From positions 1-40,055 of the forward strand of contig VFJN01000054.1 in NCBI GenBank assembly GCA_009886035.1: a stretch of DNA of 40,055 bases. Reading direction: 5' to 3'. The stretch comes from Actinomycetota bacterium (GTDB taxonomy: Bacteria > Actinomycetota > Acidimicrobiia > Acidimicrobiales > VFJN01). The notes beneath the pieces were generated by a model. That model saw only the letters and a program-made list of their open reading frames with translations, was not told where the DNA came from and ran no database searches. The translations under genes were made by a program, and so were the position numbers. How positions within the stretch are numbered: the first letter of the stretch is position 1; every line of letters begins with the position of its first letter. Shown here one piece after another: positions 14,531 through 23,989 of the stretch.

Positions 14531-16813
14531 ATGTCTGCCGAACCCATCTCCTCCACCACCCCGCTGTCGCTGGTCGAGGAGGTCTACGCCCGCCTTCCCG
14601 AGCGCGTGGCCCTCGCCCGGGAGCGGCTGGGCCGGGGGCTCACGCTGGCCGAGAAAACTCTCGTCAACCACCTCCGAGACGCGCAGGAGGACATCAGCCG
14701 CGGGGTCACCTACAACAACTTCGACCCCGACCGCGTCGCCATGCAGGACGCCACGGCCCAGATGGCGCTCCTGCAGTTCATGACCGCCGGCCTGCCGCAG
14801 GTCGCGGTTCCCTCCACGGTGCACTGCGATCACTTGATCCAGGCCCGAGCAGGGGCCAACATCGATCTGAGTTTTGCCCTCGACATCAACAGCGAGGTCT
14901 ACGCCTTCCTTCGCACCGTGTCGGCCAAATACGGCATCGGCTTCTGGAAACCGGGCAGCGGGATCATCCACCAGGTCGTCCTCGAAAACTACGCGTTCCC
15001 CGGCGGCATGATGATCGGCACCGACAGCCACACGCCGAACGCCGGCGGTCTCGGCATGGTCGCCATCGGCGTGGGCGGGGCCGATGCCGTCGACGTCATG
15101 ACCGGCTTCCCGTTCAACGTCCGCTGGCCGAAGCTGATCGGTGTGCACCTCACCGGCGCGCTCAGCGGGTGGTCCAGCCCCAAGGACATCATCCTCAAGG
15201 TGGCCGAAGTGCTCACCGTGAGCGGCGGCACCGGCGCCATCATCGAGTACTTCGGGGCCGGTGCTGATTCGATCACTGCCACCGGCAAGGCCACCGTGTG
15301 CAACATGGGGGCCGAGATCGGCGCCACCACGTCGATCTTCGGGTACGACGACAACATGGCCGCCTACCTGCGGGCCACCGGGCGCGCCGCCATCGCCGAC
15401 GCCGCCGACGGGGTGGCCAGCCATCTTCGGACCGACGACGCCGTGGTGGCCGACCCCTCCGCTTTTTTCGATGAGGTCATCCACATCGACCTCAACGAAC
15501 TCGGGCCGATGATCAACGGCCCGCACTCCCCCGACCGGGCTCATCAACTGGCCGAACTTGGCTCCACTGCCGCGGCGGAGGGCTGGCCGCTCGAGATCTC
15601 CTCAGCCCTCATCGGCTCGTGCACGAACTCCTCCTATGAAGACATCACCCGCGCCGCGTCCATCGCTCGCCAGGCGTCGGCCAAGGGCCTGCGGGCCAAG
15701 ACGCAACTGCTCATCACTCCCGGCTCCGAGCAGACGCGCGCCACCATCGAACGCGACGGCCTGCTCGCCGATCTCGAGGCGATCGGTGGCACCGTGCTGG
15801 CCAATGCCTGTGGGCCCTGTATCGGCCAGTGGGACCGCACCGACCTCGACACGTCGAAGCTGAACACGATCGTGAACAGTTACAACCGCAACTTCCCCAA
15901 GCGCAACGACGGCAACGCCAACACACTCAGTTTCGTCACCAGCCCCGATACCGTGATCGCCCTCGCCCTGGCCGGCACGCTGGCCTTCGATCCGCGCACC
16001 GACACCCTCACCAACGACGCCGGCGAGGAGGTGCGCCTCAACCCGCCGGTAGGTCAGGCCCTGCCCAAAGCCGGCTTCGAACCCGGCGAGGAAACGTTCC
16101 AAGCACCCCCTGCCGACCGCTCCGGCATCGAGGTCGTCGTTGATCCCCAGAGCGACCGGCTGCAGCTCCTCGAGGCCTTTGATCCGTGGGACGGCCAGGA
16201 CTACATCGAGCTCCCCGTGCTGATGAAGGCGCAAGGCAAGTGCACCACCGACCACATCTCGGCCGCCGGCCCGTGGCTCAAGTACCGCGGTCATCTCGAG
16301 AACATCTCGGGCAACCTGTACCTCGGCGCCATCAACGCCTACACGGGCGAGGCCGGAACGGGGAAGGACCCGGTCGACGGCGAGACCCGCACGTTCCCCG
16401 AGATCGCCAAGCGCCTCCACGAGGCGCACCTCGGCTGGGTGGCCATCGGCGACCAGAACATGGGCGAAGGCAGCTCCCGCGAGCACGCCGCCATGGAGCC
16501 CCGCTTCCGCAACGGCAAGGTGGTGCTGGCCCGTTCGTTCGCTCGCATCCACGAGACGAACCTCAAGAAGCAGGGCCTCCTCCCGCTCACCTTCGCCGAC
16601 CCGGCCACCTACGACCAGATCGGCGAGGACGACACGATCAGCGTGCTCGGCCTCGCCTCGCTGGCCCCGGAGGTCCCCGTCCAGTGCCGCATCACCAAGC
16701 CCGACGGCACCACGATCGACTTCCATGCCCACCAGACCTTCAGCCCCGAGCAGATCGAGTGGTTCAAGGCCGGCGGCGCCCTCAACATCATCCGCCAAAC
16801 GCAACTCAGCTGA
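14531..16813 (+). CDS. acn: Aconitate hydratase
   Basis: 760 aa; VPSTVHCDHLIQA, IIHQVVLENYAFPGGMMIGTDSHTPNAGGLGMVAIGVGGADAVD, LIGSCTNSSYEDITRAA, NACGPCIGQWDR, GDQNMGEGSSREHAAMEPR. Confidence 0.97.
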   Translation: MSAEPISSTTPLSLVEEVYARLPERVALARERLGRGLTLAEKTLVNHLRDAQEDISRGVTYNNFDPDRVAMQDATAQMALLQFMTAGLPQVAVPSTVHCDHLIQARAGANIDLSFALDINSEVYAFLRTVSAKYGIGFWKPGSGIIHQVVLENYAFPGGMMIGTDSHTPNAGGLGMVAIGVGGADAVDVMTGFPFNVRWPKLIGVHLTGALSGWSSPKDIILKVAEVLTVSGGTGAIIEYFGAGADSITATGKATVCNMGAEIGATTSIFGYDDNMAAYLRATGRAAIADAADGVASHLRTDDAVVADPSAFFDEVIHIDLNELGPMINGPHSPDRAHQLAELGSTAAAEGWPLEISSALIGSCTNSSYEDITRAASIARQASAKGLRAKTQLLITPGSEQTRATIERDGLLADLEAIGGTVLANACGPCIGQWDRTDLDTSKLNTIVNSYNRNFPKRNDGNANTLSFVTSPDTVIALALAGTLAFDPRTDTLTNDAGEEVRLNPPVGQALPKAGFEPGEETFQAPPADRSGIEVVVDPQSDRLQLLEAFDPWDGQDYIELPVLMKAQGKCTTDHISAAGPWLKYRGHLENISGNLYLGAINAYTGEAGTGKDPVDGETRTFPEIAKRLHEAHLGWVAIGDQNMGEGSSREHAAMEPRFRNGKVVLARSFARIHETNLKKQGLLPLTFADPATYDQIGEDDTISVLGLASLAPEVPVQCRITKPDGTTIDFHAHQTFSPEQIEWFKAGGALNIIRQTQLS

Positions 16814-16816
16814 ACG

Positions 16817-17179
16817 ATGCTCATCGGCATCGACCACGTGCAGCTCGCCATGCCGGCCGGCGGAGAAGACCGAGCCGAGGCGTTCTACGCGGGCGTGCTC
16901 GGGCTATCCCGAGTACCCAAGCCCGAGCCGCTCGCATCCCGAGGCGGCTGCTGGTTCCAGGGGCCAAGCGTCGAGGTCCACCTCGGCGTCGAGGCCCCGT
17001 TCGCCCCCGCCCGCAAGGCCCACCCGGCCTTCTTGGTGCGCAACTACGACGGATTGCTGTCGGCGCTGCGCGCGTCCGGTACCGAGGTCCGCCCCGACGA
17101 TGCACTCCCCGGCGTCCGTCGGTGCCACGTCGACGACCCCTTCGGCAACCGCCTCGAGCTCATCGCCGCTGAGCCCTAG
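16817..17179 (+). CDS. VOC/glyoxalase family protein
   Basis: MLIGIDHVQLAMPAGGEDRAEAFYAGVLGLSRVPKPE...CHVDDPFGNRLELI. Confidence 0.85.
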   Translation: MLIGIDHVQLAMPAGGEDRAEAFYAGVLGLSRVPKPEPLASRGGCWFQGPSVEVHLGVEAPFAPARKAHPAFLVRNYDGLLSALRASGTEVRPDDALPGVRRCHVDDPFGNRLELIAAEP

Positions 17180-18603
17180 TCGGTGCCGGGGCGGCGCTCG
17201 GACTCGTCGCGGGCTTTCACCTTGCCGCCGGGGTAGGTCTTGGCGAGCTCCTCGGCGGTGGGCGTGCGCGGCTTTCGGGCTTCGGCGGGAAGCAGCTTGG
17301 TGATGGCCTTCATGATCTTCTTGGTGTCGGCATCGGGCGACACTCCCTTCAGGGCGGCTACCGCCTCACCCACCTTGATCCTGATCCTGGGTGGGTGACC
17401 GATGGCGAGGAGGTTCGGCAGGCGCTCGCTGCGCGGCCACACCTTCTCAGTACCCCAGAGGCCGATGGGGATCACCGGTGCCCCCGTCATGGCGGCGAGC
17501 TTGGCGGCCCCCCAGCGACCCTTCAGCACCGGATCGAAGAAGGCCGGCCCGCGCGGGATCGTGCCCTCGGGCATGAGCGCGACGAGTTCACCGGCGGCCA
17601 GGGCGGCGGCCGCCTCGGCCAGCGGTTCGTCGGATCCCGTGCCGCGCTCAACCCGAATGCCGCCCATGGCCTTCGCCACCTGGCCCACGATCGGGGCGTC
17701 GAACACCTCTTTCTTGCCCAGGAAGCGCACCGGGCGGCCGCGCTGGGCGAGGGCAACGGCCAGAGCCAGCGGGTCGAAGTAGCTGCGGTGGTTACCCACC
17801 ACGATCGCCGGTCCGGTGGCGGGGATGTTCGATACACCGGCGATGTCGAAGCGGGCGTAGGGGATGAGTTCAGGCCGCAGGAGGGCCAGCACCGCCTGCT
17901 GGGGCTCGATGCCCAGCACCGGAAGCTTGGGCACGCCGGCGGGGACGTCGAGGTGCACCATCGGCCACCGCCGCACGAGAGCCACAACGGCGAGACGGGG
18001 ATCTGGATTCACCACCACCGGGTGTTTGACCGCCGAAAGCATCGGGATGTCGTAGTAGCTGTCGGAGTACGCCCAGCTCTCGGTCATGGACACCCCAGCG
18101 TCCGTAGCCCACGCCTGGATGGCCCGCAGTTTGCCCGGGCCCCACACGAACTCACCGTCGAGCGTGCCGTCGTACACGCCGTCCTTCTCGCCGTACCGGG
18201 TGGCCACGACGGCATCGAAACCCAACGCTTCCGCCAGTGGCTTCACGAGGTCGAACGGCGTCGTCGTCGCCAGCACGAGCGGGCGGCCGGCAGCACGGTG
18301 CTCCTCGAAAATCGGCCGGGCGAACGGCTGCAGGCTGGCCGCCAGCGCTTCGGCGGCGAGTTGGCCCGCCTCCTGCACCTGCTCGCGCACCCATCCCGAG
18401 GCGAACCGAACGGCCCGCTTGGTGACCTCCATCGAGGGCCGATTCTCCCCAAAGAGGTCATACAGCCGATAGACGAGCCCCTCGCCGGGAATGGATCGGT
18501 CGGTTACCCCCGCCTTCTTCAGCGCCTCCCCGATGATCGGCCCCGACGCCCCCCGCAAGAGGGTCCGGTCCAGATCGAAAAAGGCGGCACCGGACACTCC
18601 CAC
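17176..18603 (-). CDS. Fusion: HAD-IB family hydrolase + PlsC-like 1-acylglycerol-3-phosphate acyltransferase
   Basis: 475 aa; GAAFFDLDRTLLRGASG...SWAYSDSYYDIPMLSAVKHPVVVNPDPRL then GPAIVVGNHRSYFDPLALA...GGIRVERGTGSD...LVALMPEGTIPRG. Confidence 0.9.
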   Translation of the reverse strand: MGVSGAAFFDLDRTLLRGASGPIIGEALKKAGVTDRSIPGEGLVYRLYDLFGENRPSMEVTKRAVRFASGWVREQVQEAGQLAAEALAASLQPFARPIFEEHRAAGRPLVLATTTPFDLVKPLAEALGFDAVVATRYGEKDGVYDGTLDGEFVWGPGKLRAIQAWATDAGVSMTESWAYSDSYYDIPMLSAVKHPVVVNPDPRLAVVALVRRWPMVHLDVPAGVPKLPVLGIEPQQAVLALLRPELIPYARFDIAGVSNIPATGPAIVVGNHRSYFDPLALAVALAQRGRPVRFLGKKEVFDAPIVGQVAKAMGGIRVERGTGSDEPLAEAAAALAAGELVALMPEGTIPRGPAFFDPVLKGRWGAAKLAAMTGAPVIPIGLWGTEKVWPRSERLPNLLAIGHPPRIRIKVGEAVAALKGVSPDADTKKIMKAITKLLPAEARKPRTPTAEELAKTYPGGKVKARDESERRPGTD

Positions 18604-18638
18604 CTAGCCGACGGTACTGGGTTGGGTCACCACGCGGC

Positions 18639-18667
18639 AACGCTGGCCCTGGGGGAGGGCCAGCGTT
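18639..18667. other. Strong inverted repeat (12-bp perfect stem, GGGGG loop), intergenic between divergent genes
   Basis: AACGCTGGCCCT-GGGGG-AGGGCCAGCGTT; no following T-tract. Confidence 0.7.
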
Positions 18668-18790
18668 CCGCTGCTTGCGAGGGGCCAACCGGGGGGGATC
18701 GGCCTCACCTCGCTGAGGCGCCTTCGGGGGGGAAGGTGCTGCCTCTTATGTCCACCACCATAAACCCTCGCGAGCAATCCGGCAAACAGT

Positions 18791-18808
18791 TACTACAGAT
18801 TTGTAGTA
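18791..18808. promoter_or_regulatory. Perfect dyad TACTACA-GATT-TGTAGTA upstream of the LysR gene
   Basis: 7-bp arms, 4-bp spacer, 12 nt before ATG 18821; contains T-N11-A-like spacing typical of LysR sites. Confidence 0.6.
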
Positions 18809-18820
18809 TCATTATTAGCG

Positions 18821-19738
18821 ATGGACCTTCGCCAACTCGCTGCCTTGGTTGCCGTATCGGAGACCGGCAGTTTTTCGGGAGCCGCCCGCTCCCTGCACAC
18901 CGTCCAATCCAACATCTCCACCCACATCGCCCACCTGGAACGCGAACTCGGCGCTCCCCTCGTCGATCGCCGGAGCGGCGAACTCACCCCCGAGGGCAAG
19001 ATAGCCCTCCAGCGGGCCCGCCATGTTCAGCAGGAACTCGACGCCCTCCGCGACGACGTAGCGGCACTGGGCGCCGAGGTCGTCGGCAGTGTGCGCCTTG
19101 GGTGCATCGGCACCGTTGCCCGTTGGCTCATACCCCTCGTGCTGGAGAACGTCACCGCCGCCCATCCGAAGGTGCGGGTGGTGGTGGTCGATGCCACCAC
19201 GTCGTCGCTTGTACCCCAACTCATCGCCGGTGACATCGACCTCGCCGTGCTCAGTATCCCCACCCTGGACAACGATCTGGTGGACGAAGCGCTCTTCGAG
19301 GAGGACCGCATCGTCATTGCCCCCGACCAGCACCCCCTCGCCCAACTCACGCGGGTGTCCATCGCCGACCTCGCGGCCTACGAACTCCTCCTCGGCCCAC
19401 CGGGGACGGCCTTCCGCGACGAGTTGGATGCCGAGGCCACCAGAGCCGGTGTCGTGCTGCGCCCGCAGGCCGAGGTAGACGGCCTGCGCCTCATCGCCAC
19501 CCTCGCCTTCCAGGGCTACGGAGCGGCCATCGTGCCCGCCACTGCCGCGCCCCGCTGGCTCGAAGGGAAGTGGAAACGCGTGTCGGTAGACGGACTACCC
19601 CGCCGCCACGTGGGCCTGGCCCAGCGGCGCCGGGGCCGGCTGTCGACCCCGGTACGAGCGTTGCGCGAGTCGCTCCTCGAGGTGGTGCAAAACCAGGGCC
19701 CCGCCATGGAGGGCGTGCACCCTCTTCCCCCTGGGTAA
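18821..19738 (+). CDS. LysR family transcriptional regulator
   Basis: 305 aa; MDLRQLAALVAVSETGSFSGAARSLHTVQSNISTHIAHLERELGAPLVDRRSGELTPEG. Confidence 0.95.
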   Translation: MDLRQLAALVAVSETGSFSGAARSLHTVQSNISTHIAHLERELGAPLVDRRSGELTPEGKIALQRARHVQQELDALRDDVAALGAEVVGSVRLGCIGTVARWLIPLVLENVTAAHPKVRVVVVDATTSSLVPQLIAGDIDLAVLSIPTLDNDLVDEALFEEDRIVIAPDQHPLAQLTRVSIADLAAYELLLGPPGTAFRDELDAEATRAGVVLRPQAEVDGLRLIATLAFQGYGAAIVPATAAPRWLEGKWKRVSVDGLPRRHVGLAQRRRGRLSTPVRALRESLLEVVQNQGPAMEGVHPLPPG

Positions 19739-19742
19739 CGCC

Positions 19743-21113
19743 GTGACCCCTCCGCTAGTCGCAGCCCCCGTGCTCGTTGTCCCCGTCGCCGCCGACCACC
19801 CCGGATCCCTGCAAGCCAACCTCACCACCGTGGCCGGCCGGCAGGTCGTGTTCGTGGAGGTCGCCGACGAACGACGCCGAGGGGCGCTCACCGCCGCCGA
19901 CGGCCACACCTTCGCCGAGGCCGCCGCCCACGCCCTCGGGGCGGGTCTCCCCCTCCTGATCGTCCTGTCCTCCAGCGGGGCCGATGCCCACGACGGCATT
20001 GCGGCTCTGCACGGCTGGGGCCGCGCCGCCCGGATGATCAGCCGTTGCTCCGGTCGCGTGCCCGTGTTGATGGCGGCCACCGGACCCGTGCTCTCCGGGC
20101 CCGCTCTGCTCCTCGGCCTCGCCGACCACGTGGTGATGACCGAAGATGCCTACGCCTACGTAAGCGGGCCTCGCATGGTGGCCACCTTTACCGGGGAAAC
20201 CCTCGACTCCGCCGAACTCGGCGGGGCCAGTGTCCATGCGGTAGAGACCGGAGTGGCGGCGCTGGTGGTGCCGACGCCAGAAGATGCCCTCGATGCGCTC
20301 GGACACCTGCTGGCCTATCTCCCCTCCTCGATCGACGAAGAACCACCGCGCTGGCCGACCGGCGACCCCCTCGATCGCTCGACCCCCGAGGCCGGGGCCT
20401 GCGTGCCGACCTCCCCCACGGGCGGCTACGACGTTCGCGACGTCATCCGCAGCATCGTGGACGACGCCGACTTCCTCGAGCTGCGTGAGCGCTGGGCGCC
20501 GAACCTCGTCACCGCAATGGCCACCATTGGTGGGAGACCCGTCGGGATCGTGGCCAACCAGCCCCTGGCGATCGCCGGCACCCTCGATATCGCCAGCTCG
20601 CAGAAGGGCGCCCGCTTCGTGTCTTTCTGTGATGCCTTCGGCATCCCGCTGCTCACCCTCATCGACACCCCCGGCTTTTATCCCGGGAAAGACCTTGAGT
20701 GGCGCGGCATGATCAGACACGGGGCGCAGTTGGCCTTTGCCTATGCCCGGGCCACGGTCCCACGCGTGGCGGTCGTGCTCCGCAAGGCCTACGGCGGGGC
20801 CTACATCGTGATGGATTGCCGCACCATGGGCAGCGACCTCTACCTGGCGTGGCCGTCGGCTGAGATCGCGGTGATGGGGGCCAAAGGAGCCGTGGAGGTG
20901 CTGCACCGCCGGGAGTCGCCGGCGCGCCGGGCGGAACTGGAACAGGAGTACGAGGACCGCTTCCTCAACCCGTACATCGCCGCTGATCGGGGGGCTGTCG
21001 ACGCCGTGATCGACCCTGCCGATACCCGCCGGGAGGTAGCCCATGCCCTGGAAATGCTCTCCTCCAAACAGGAACGCCTCGTGCAACGAAAGCACGACAA
21101 CCAACCCCTCTGA
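19743..21113 (+). CDS. Acyl-CoA carboxylase carboxyltransferase (beta)-like protein with shortened N-terminus
   Basis: 456 aa, GTG start; IGGRPVGIVANQPLAIAGTLDIASSQKGARFVSFCDAFGIPLLTLIDTPGFYPGKDLEWRGMIRHGAQLAFAYARATVPRVAVVLRKAYGGAYIVMDCRTMGSDLYLAWPSAEIAVMGAKGAVEVLHRRE. Confidence 0.88.
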   Translation: MTPPLVAAPVLVVPVAADHPGSLQANLTTVAGRQVVFVEVADERRRGALTAADGHTFAEAAAHALGAGLPLLIVLSSSGADAHDGIAALHGWGRAARMISRCSGRVPVLMAATGPVLSGPALLLGLADHVVMTEDAYAYVSGPRMVATFTGETLDSAELGGASVHAVETGVAALVVPTPEDALDALGHLLAYLPSSIDEEPPRWPTGDPLDRSTPEAGACVPTSPTGGYDVRDVIRSIVDDADFLELRERWAPNLVTAMATIGGRPVGIVANQPLAIAGTLDIASSQKGARFVSFCDAFGIPLLTLIDTPGFYPGKDLEWRGMIRHGAQLAFAYARATVPRVAVVLRKAYGGAYIVMDCRTMGSDLYLAWPSAEIAVMGAKGAVEVLHRRESPARRAELEQEYEDRFLNPYIAADRGAVDAVIDPADTRREVAHALEMLSSKQERLVQRKHDNQPL

Positions 21114-21135
21114 AGAACCACACTAGATTCGCCCG

Positions 21136-22407
21136 GTGGCTAACACTGTGACGATCACCGACAACCGCTCTGGCGAGTCCATCGAGGTACCCATCGTGGA
21201 CGGGGGCGTGGACGCCTCCGAATGGCGCAAACTTCTCCCGGGGGTCTGGTTCTACGACCCAGCCCTCATGACCACGGCCTCCACTTCCAGCGCCATCACC
21301 GATCTCGACGGCGAGAACGGGATCCTGCGCTACCGCGGCTACCCCATCGAACAACTGGCCGAGCACTCCACCTATCTCGAGGTGGCCTACCTCCTGATCC
21401 ACGGCGAACTGCCCACCGCCGAGCAATACGATCCGTGGGTTCACGAGATCACGTACCACACCTTCATCCACGAAAACGTGCGCAAGCGGTTCCTGGAGGG
21501 CTTTCACCACGATGCCCATCCGATGGGGATGCTCGTGTCGGCCATCGCGGCGCTCTCCACCTTCTACCCCGATGCCAACAACATCAGCGACCCCGACAAT
21601 CGGTACAAGCAGATCGTGCGGCTCATCGCCAAGATGCCCACCCTGGCCGCCGCCTGCCACCGCAACAGCGTTGGCATGCCTTTCGTCTACCCGGACAACT
21701 CCCTCAACTTCACCGAAAACTTCCTCTCGATGCTGTGGAAAGTGGCCGAACCGCGTTACGCCGCCAACCCGGCGTTGGCCCGAGCGCTCGACGTGCTGTT
21801 CATCCTTCATGCCGACCACGAACAAAACTGCGGCACCACGGCCATGCGCACGGTCGGATCCGCCCATGCCGATCCCTACGTCAGCACCGCCTCGGCGGCG
21901 GCGGCCCTCTACGGTCCGCGCCACGGCGGGGCCAACGAAGCCGTGATCCACATGCTCACCCAGATTGGATCAGTGGATCGGGTACCGCAGTTCATCGAAG
22001 ATGTGAAAGCCGGCCGCGGAAGGCTCCAGGGCTTCGGCCATCGCGTGTACAAGAGCTATGACCCCCGAGCCGCCATCATCAAAAAGACGGCTGACGAGGT
22101 TTTCGCCATCACCGGGAAGAACCCGCTCCTCGACATCGCCCTCGCCATCGAGGAAGTGGCGTTGTCCGATGACTACTTCATTTCCCGCAAGCTCTACCCC
22201 AACGTCGACTTCTATTCCGGCTTGATCTACCAGGCCATGGGTTTCCCCACCCAGATGTTCACCGTCCTGTTCGCCATTCCCCGCACCTCCGGGTGGCTGG
22301 CCCATTGGGTAGAACTGCTCGAACAGGACCAGAAGATCGCGCGTCCCCGCCAGCTCTACACCGGAGTGGGCGCCCGGGACTACGTGGGGATGGACGGCCG
22401 GGGCTGA
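21136..22407 (+). CDS. gltA: Citrate synthase
   Basis: 423 aa, GTG start; [89 protein letters not shown]. Confidence 0.97.
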   Translation: MANTVTITDNRSGESIEVPIVDGGVDASEWRKLLPGVWFYDPALMTTASTSSAITDLDGENGILRYRGYPIEQLAEHSTYLEVAYLLIHGELPTAEQYDPWVHEITYHTFIHENVRKRFLEGFHHDAHPMGMLVSAIAALSTFYPDANNISDPDNRYKQIVRLIAKMPTLAAACHRNSVGMPFVYPDNSLNFTENFLSMLWKVAEPRYAANPALARALDVLFILHADHEQNCGTTAMRTVGSAHADPYVSTASAAAALYGPRHGGANEAVIHMLTQIGSVDRVPQFIEDVKAGRGRLQGFGHRVYKSYDPRAAIIKKTADEVFAITGKNPLLDIALAIEEVALSDDYFISRKLYPNVDFYSGLIYQAMGFPTQMFTVLFAIPRTSGWLAHWVELLEQDQKIARPRQLYTGVGARDYVGMDGRG

Positions 22408-22520
22408 CCACTCCAGAGTCCCTGGTGGCGGCGGTCAACGCCGCCTTTGAGGACCCGGACAGGGGGTCTGATCGACTGCTCCCCGTGCGGGCCGGGACCG
22501 CAGGGGGCTACGGTCCGGCC

Positions 22521-22871
22521 ATGCACACCACGGCCACCCGCTCCCCCCTTCGCACCACCGGAGCAGCGCTGCTTCTCGTCCTCGCCCTCACGGCCTGCGG
22601 GGGAAGCGACCAGACCGACCCTGGCAGCGCAGAGGCCTGTGGGGCGCGGGGCGCGGGGGTTGACCTCCACGGTTGCGACCTGTCCGATGCCGACCTGTCC
22701 GGTGCCGACCTGACCGACGCCGACCTGACCGACGCCGACCTGGGGGGCGCCAACCTGAGCGGTACCGACCTGAGCGGTGCCGACCTGAGTGGTGCCAAGC
22801 TGACCGACGCAGTTTGGGATGGCACGACGTGCCCGGACGGTTCGATGCAATCCACCGAGTGCACTCCGTAG
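22521..22871 (+). CDS. Small lipoprotein with pentapeptide repeats
   Basis: [29 protein letters not shown] (lipobox) then [61 protein letters not shown]. Confidence 0.7.
   Translation: MHTTATRSPLRTTGAALLLVLALTACGGSDQTDPGSAEACGARGAGVDLHGCDLSDADLSGADLTDADLTDADLGGANLSGTDLSGADLSGAKLTDAVWDGTTCPDGSMQSTECTP
22676..22815 (+). repeat. Tandem 15-nt coding repeats (GACCTG-type units encoding pentapeptides)
   Basis: Repeated gacctgtccgatgcc/gacctgaccgacgcc/gacctgagcggtgcc units read directly. Confidence 0.7.
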
Positions 22872-23028
22872 GCGTTGCTGCGGGGTATCCCGTGAGCCAT
22901 CGCCCCGGACCGTGAGTTTGCGGCCCGCCGCCACCGCAGTGTGGAAAACCCCCCATGGACGTTCCCGGGGCGGCGGGCGTAGCCGCGATTGACCATCCCG
23001 ACGGCGGCCACATGACATCCTGAAGCCC

Positions 23029-23970
23029 ATGCACGCAGTCACGATCCTCAACGGTCGCCTTGAGTGGCAGGAGCACCCGGACCCCACCCCCGGTCATGGT
23101 GAGGTGGTCGTGGCCGTACGAGCGGCCGGGCTCAATGGGGCTGATCGTCTCCAGGTGGCCGGGTTCTACCCCGCTCCCCCCGGTTCCCCGGCAGATATCC
23201 CCGGCCTGGAGATCGCCGGTGAGATCCTCACCCGGGGGCCGGGCTCGCAGCGCTTTGCGGTGGGCGACCGGGTCATGGCGGTGATCGGCGGCGGCGGACA
23301 GGCCGAACGCTGCGTGGTGCATGAGCGCCACCTGCTGCCGGTGCCGGAGGGGATGACCTGGGACCAGGCGGGTGGATTCCCCGAAGTGTTCAGCACCGCC
23401 TTCGATGCCCTGTTCACCCAGTGTGGGTTGGCTGTGGGTGAACGCGTGTGCATACACGGCGCCGCCGGGGGCGTGGGGATAGCGGGGGTGCAGTTGGCCC
23501 GGGCGGCGGGGGCAGAGGTGGTGGCCACCGTGCGCCATCCGACGCGGCGGGCGCAAGTGGCGGAGATGACCGGCGCCACCACGGTGGACCCTGAGCACTT
23601 CGCCGAGCACGGTCCGTTCGATGTGGTGCTCGAACTCATCGGCGCCCCCAACATGGCCGCCAATCTCGCCGCGCTGGCCATGGGCGGGCGCATCGCAGTG
23701 ATCGGGGTGGGCGGCGGAACCACCGCCGAGTTGAACCTGCTTGATCTCATGGCCAAGCGAGCCAGAATCCACGGCTCCACGCTGCGAGCCCGCTCCCTCG
23801 AAGACAAAGCCACTCTGGCGCGCCGGGTGGAGCACCAGGTGCTGCCCCTGCTGGTGGCGGGCCGCCTCCAGGTGCCGGTGCACGCAAATGTGCCCATGGC
23901 CGAAGCCCGCCGCGCCTACGAGCTCTTCGCGGCCGGGGGCAAGTTGGGCAAGATCGTGCTGACGTCCTGA
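23029..23970 (+). CDS. NADPH:quinone oxidoreductase-like (MDR family) protein
   Basis: 313 aa; GLNGADRLQVAGFYPAPPGSPADIPGLEIAGEI...VCIHGAAGGVGIAGVQLARAAGAEVVATV. Confidence 0.9.
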   Translation: MHAVTILNGRLEWQEHPDPTPGHGEVVVAVRAAGLNGADRLQVAGFYPAPPGSPADIPGLEIAGEILTRGPGSQRFAVGDRVMAVIGGGGQAERCVVHERHLLPVPEGMTWDQAGGFPEVFSTAFDALFTQCGLAVGERVCIHGAAGGVGIAGVQLARAAGAEVVATVRHPTRRAQVAEMTGATTVDPEHFAEHGPFDVVLELIGAPNMAANLAALAMGGRIAVIGVGGGTTAELNLLDLMAKRARIHGSTLRARSLEDKATLARRVEHQVLPLLVAGRLQVPVHANVPMAEARRAYELFAAGGKLGKIVLTS

Positions 23971-23989
23971 GGACGAATAGGTTCGACCC

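Noticed and set aside
17395-19233. 612-aa plus-strand ORF
   Set aside because: Antisense shadow of the HAD-PlsC fusion and out-of-frame overlap with LysR; composition typical of spurious GC-rich ORFs.
22676-22815. Tandem repeats considered as a CRISPR-like array
   Set aside because: Units are 15 nt, contiguous and in frame; they encode pentapeptide repeats with no spacers.
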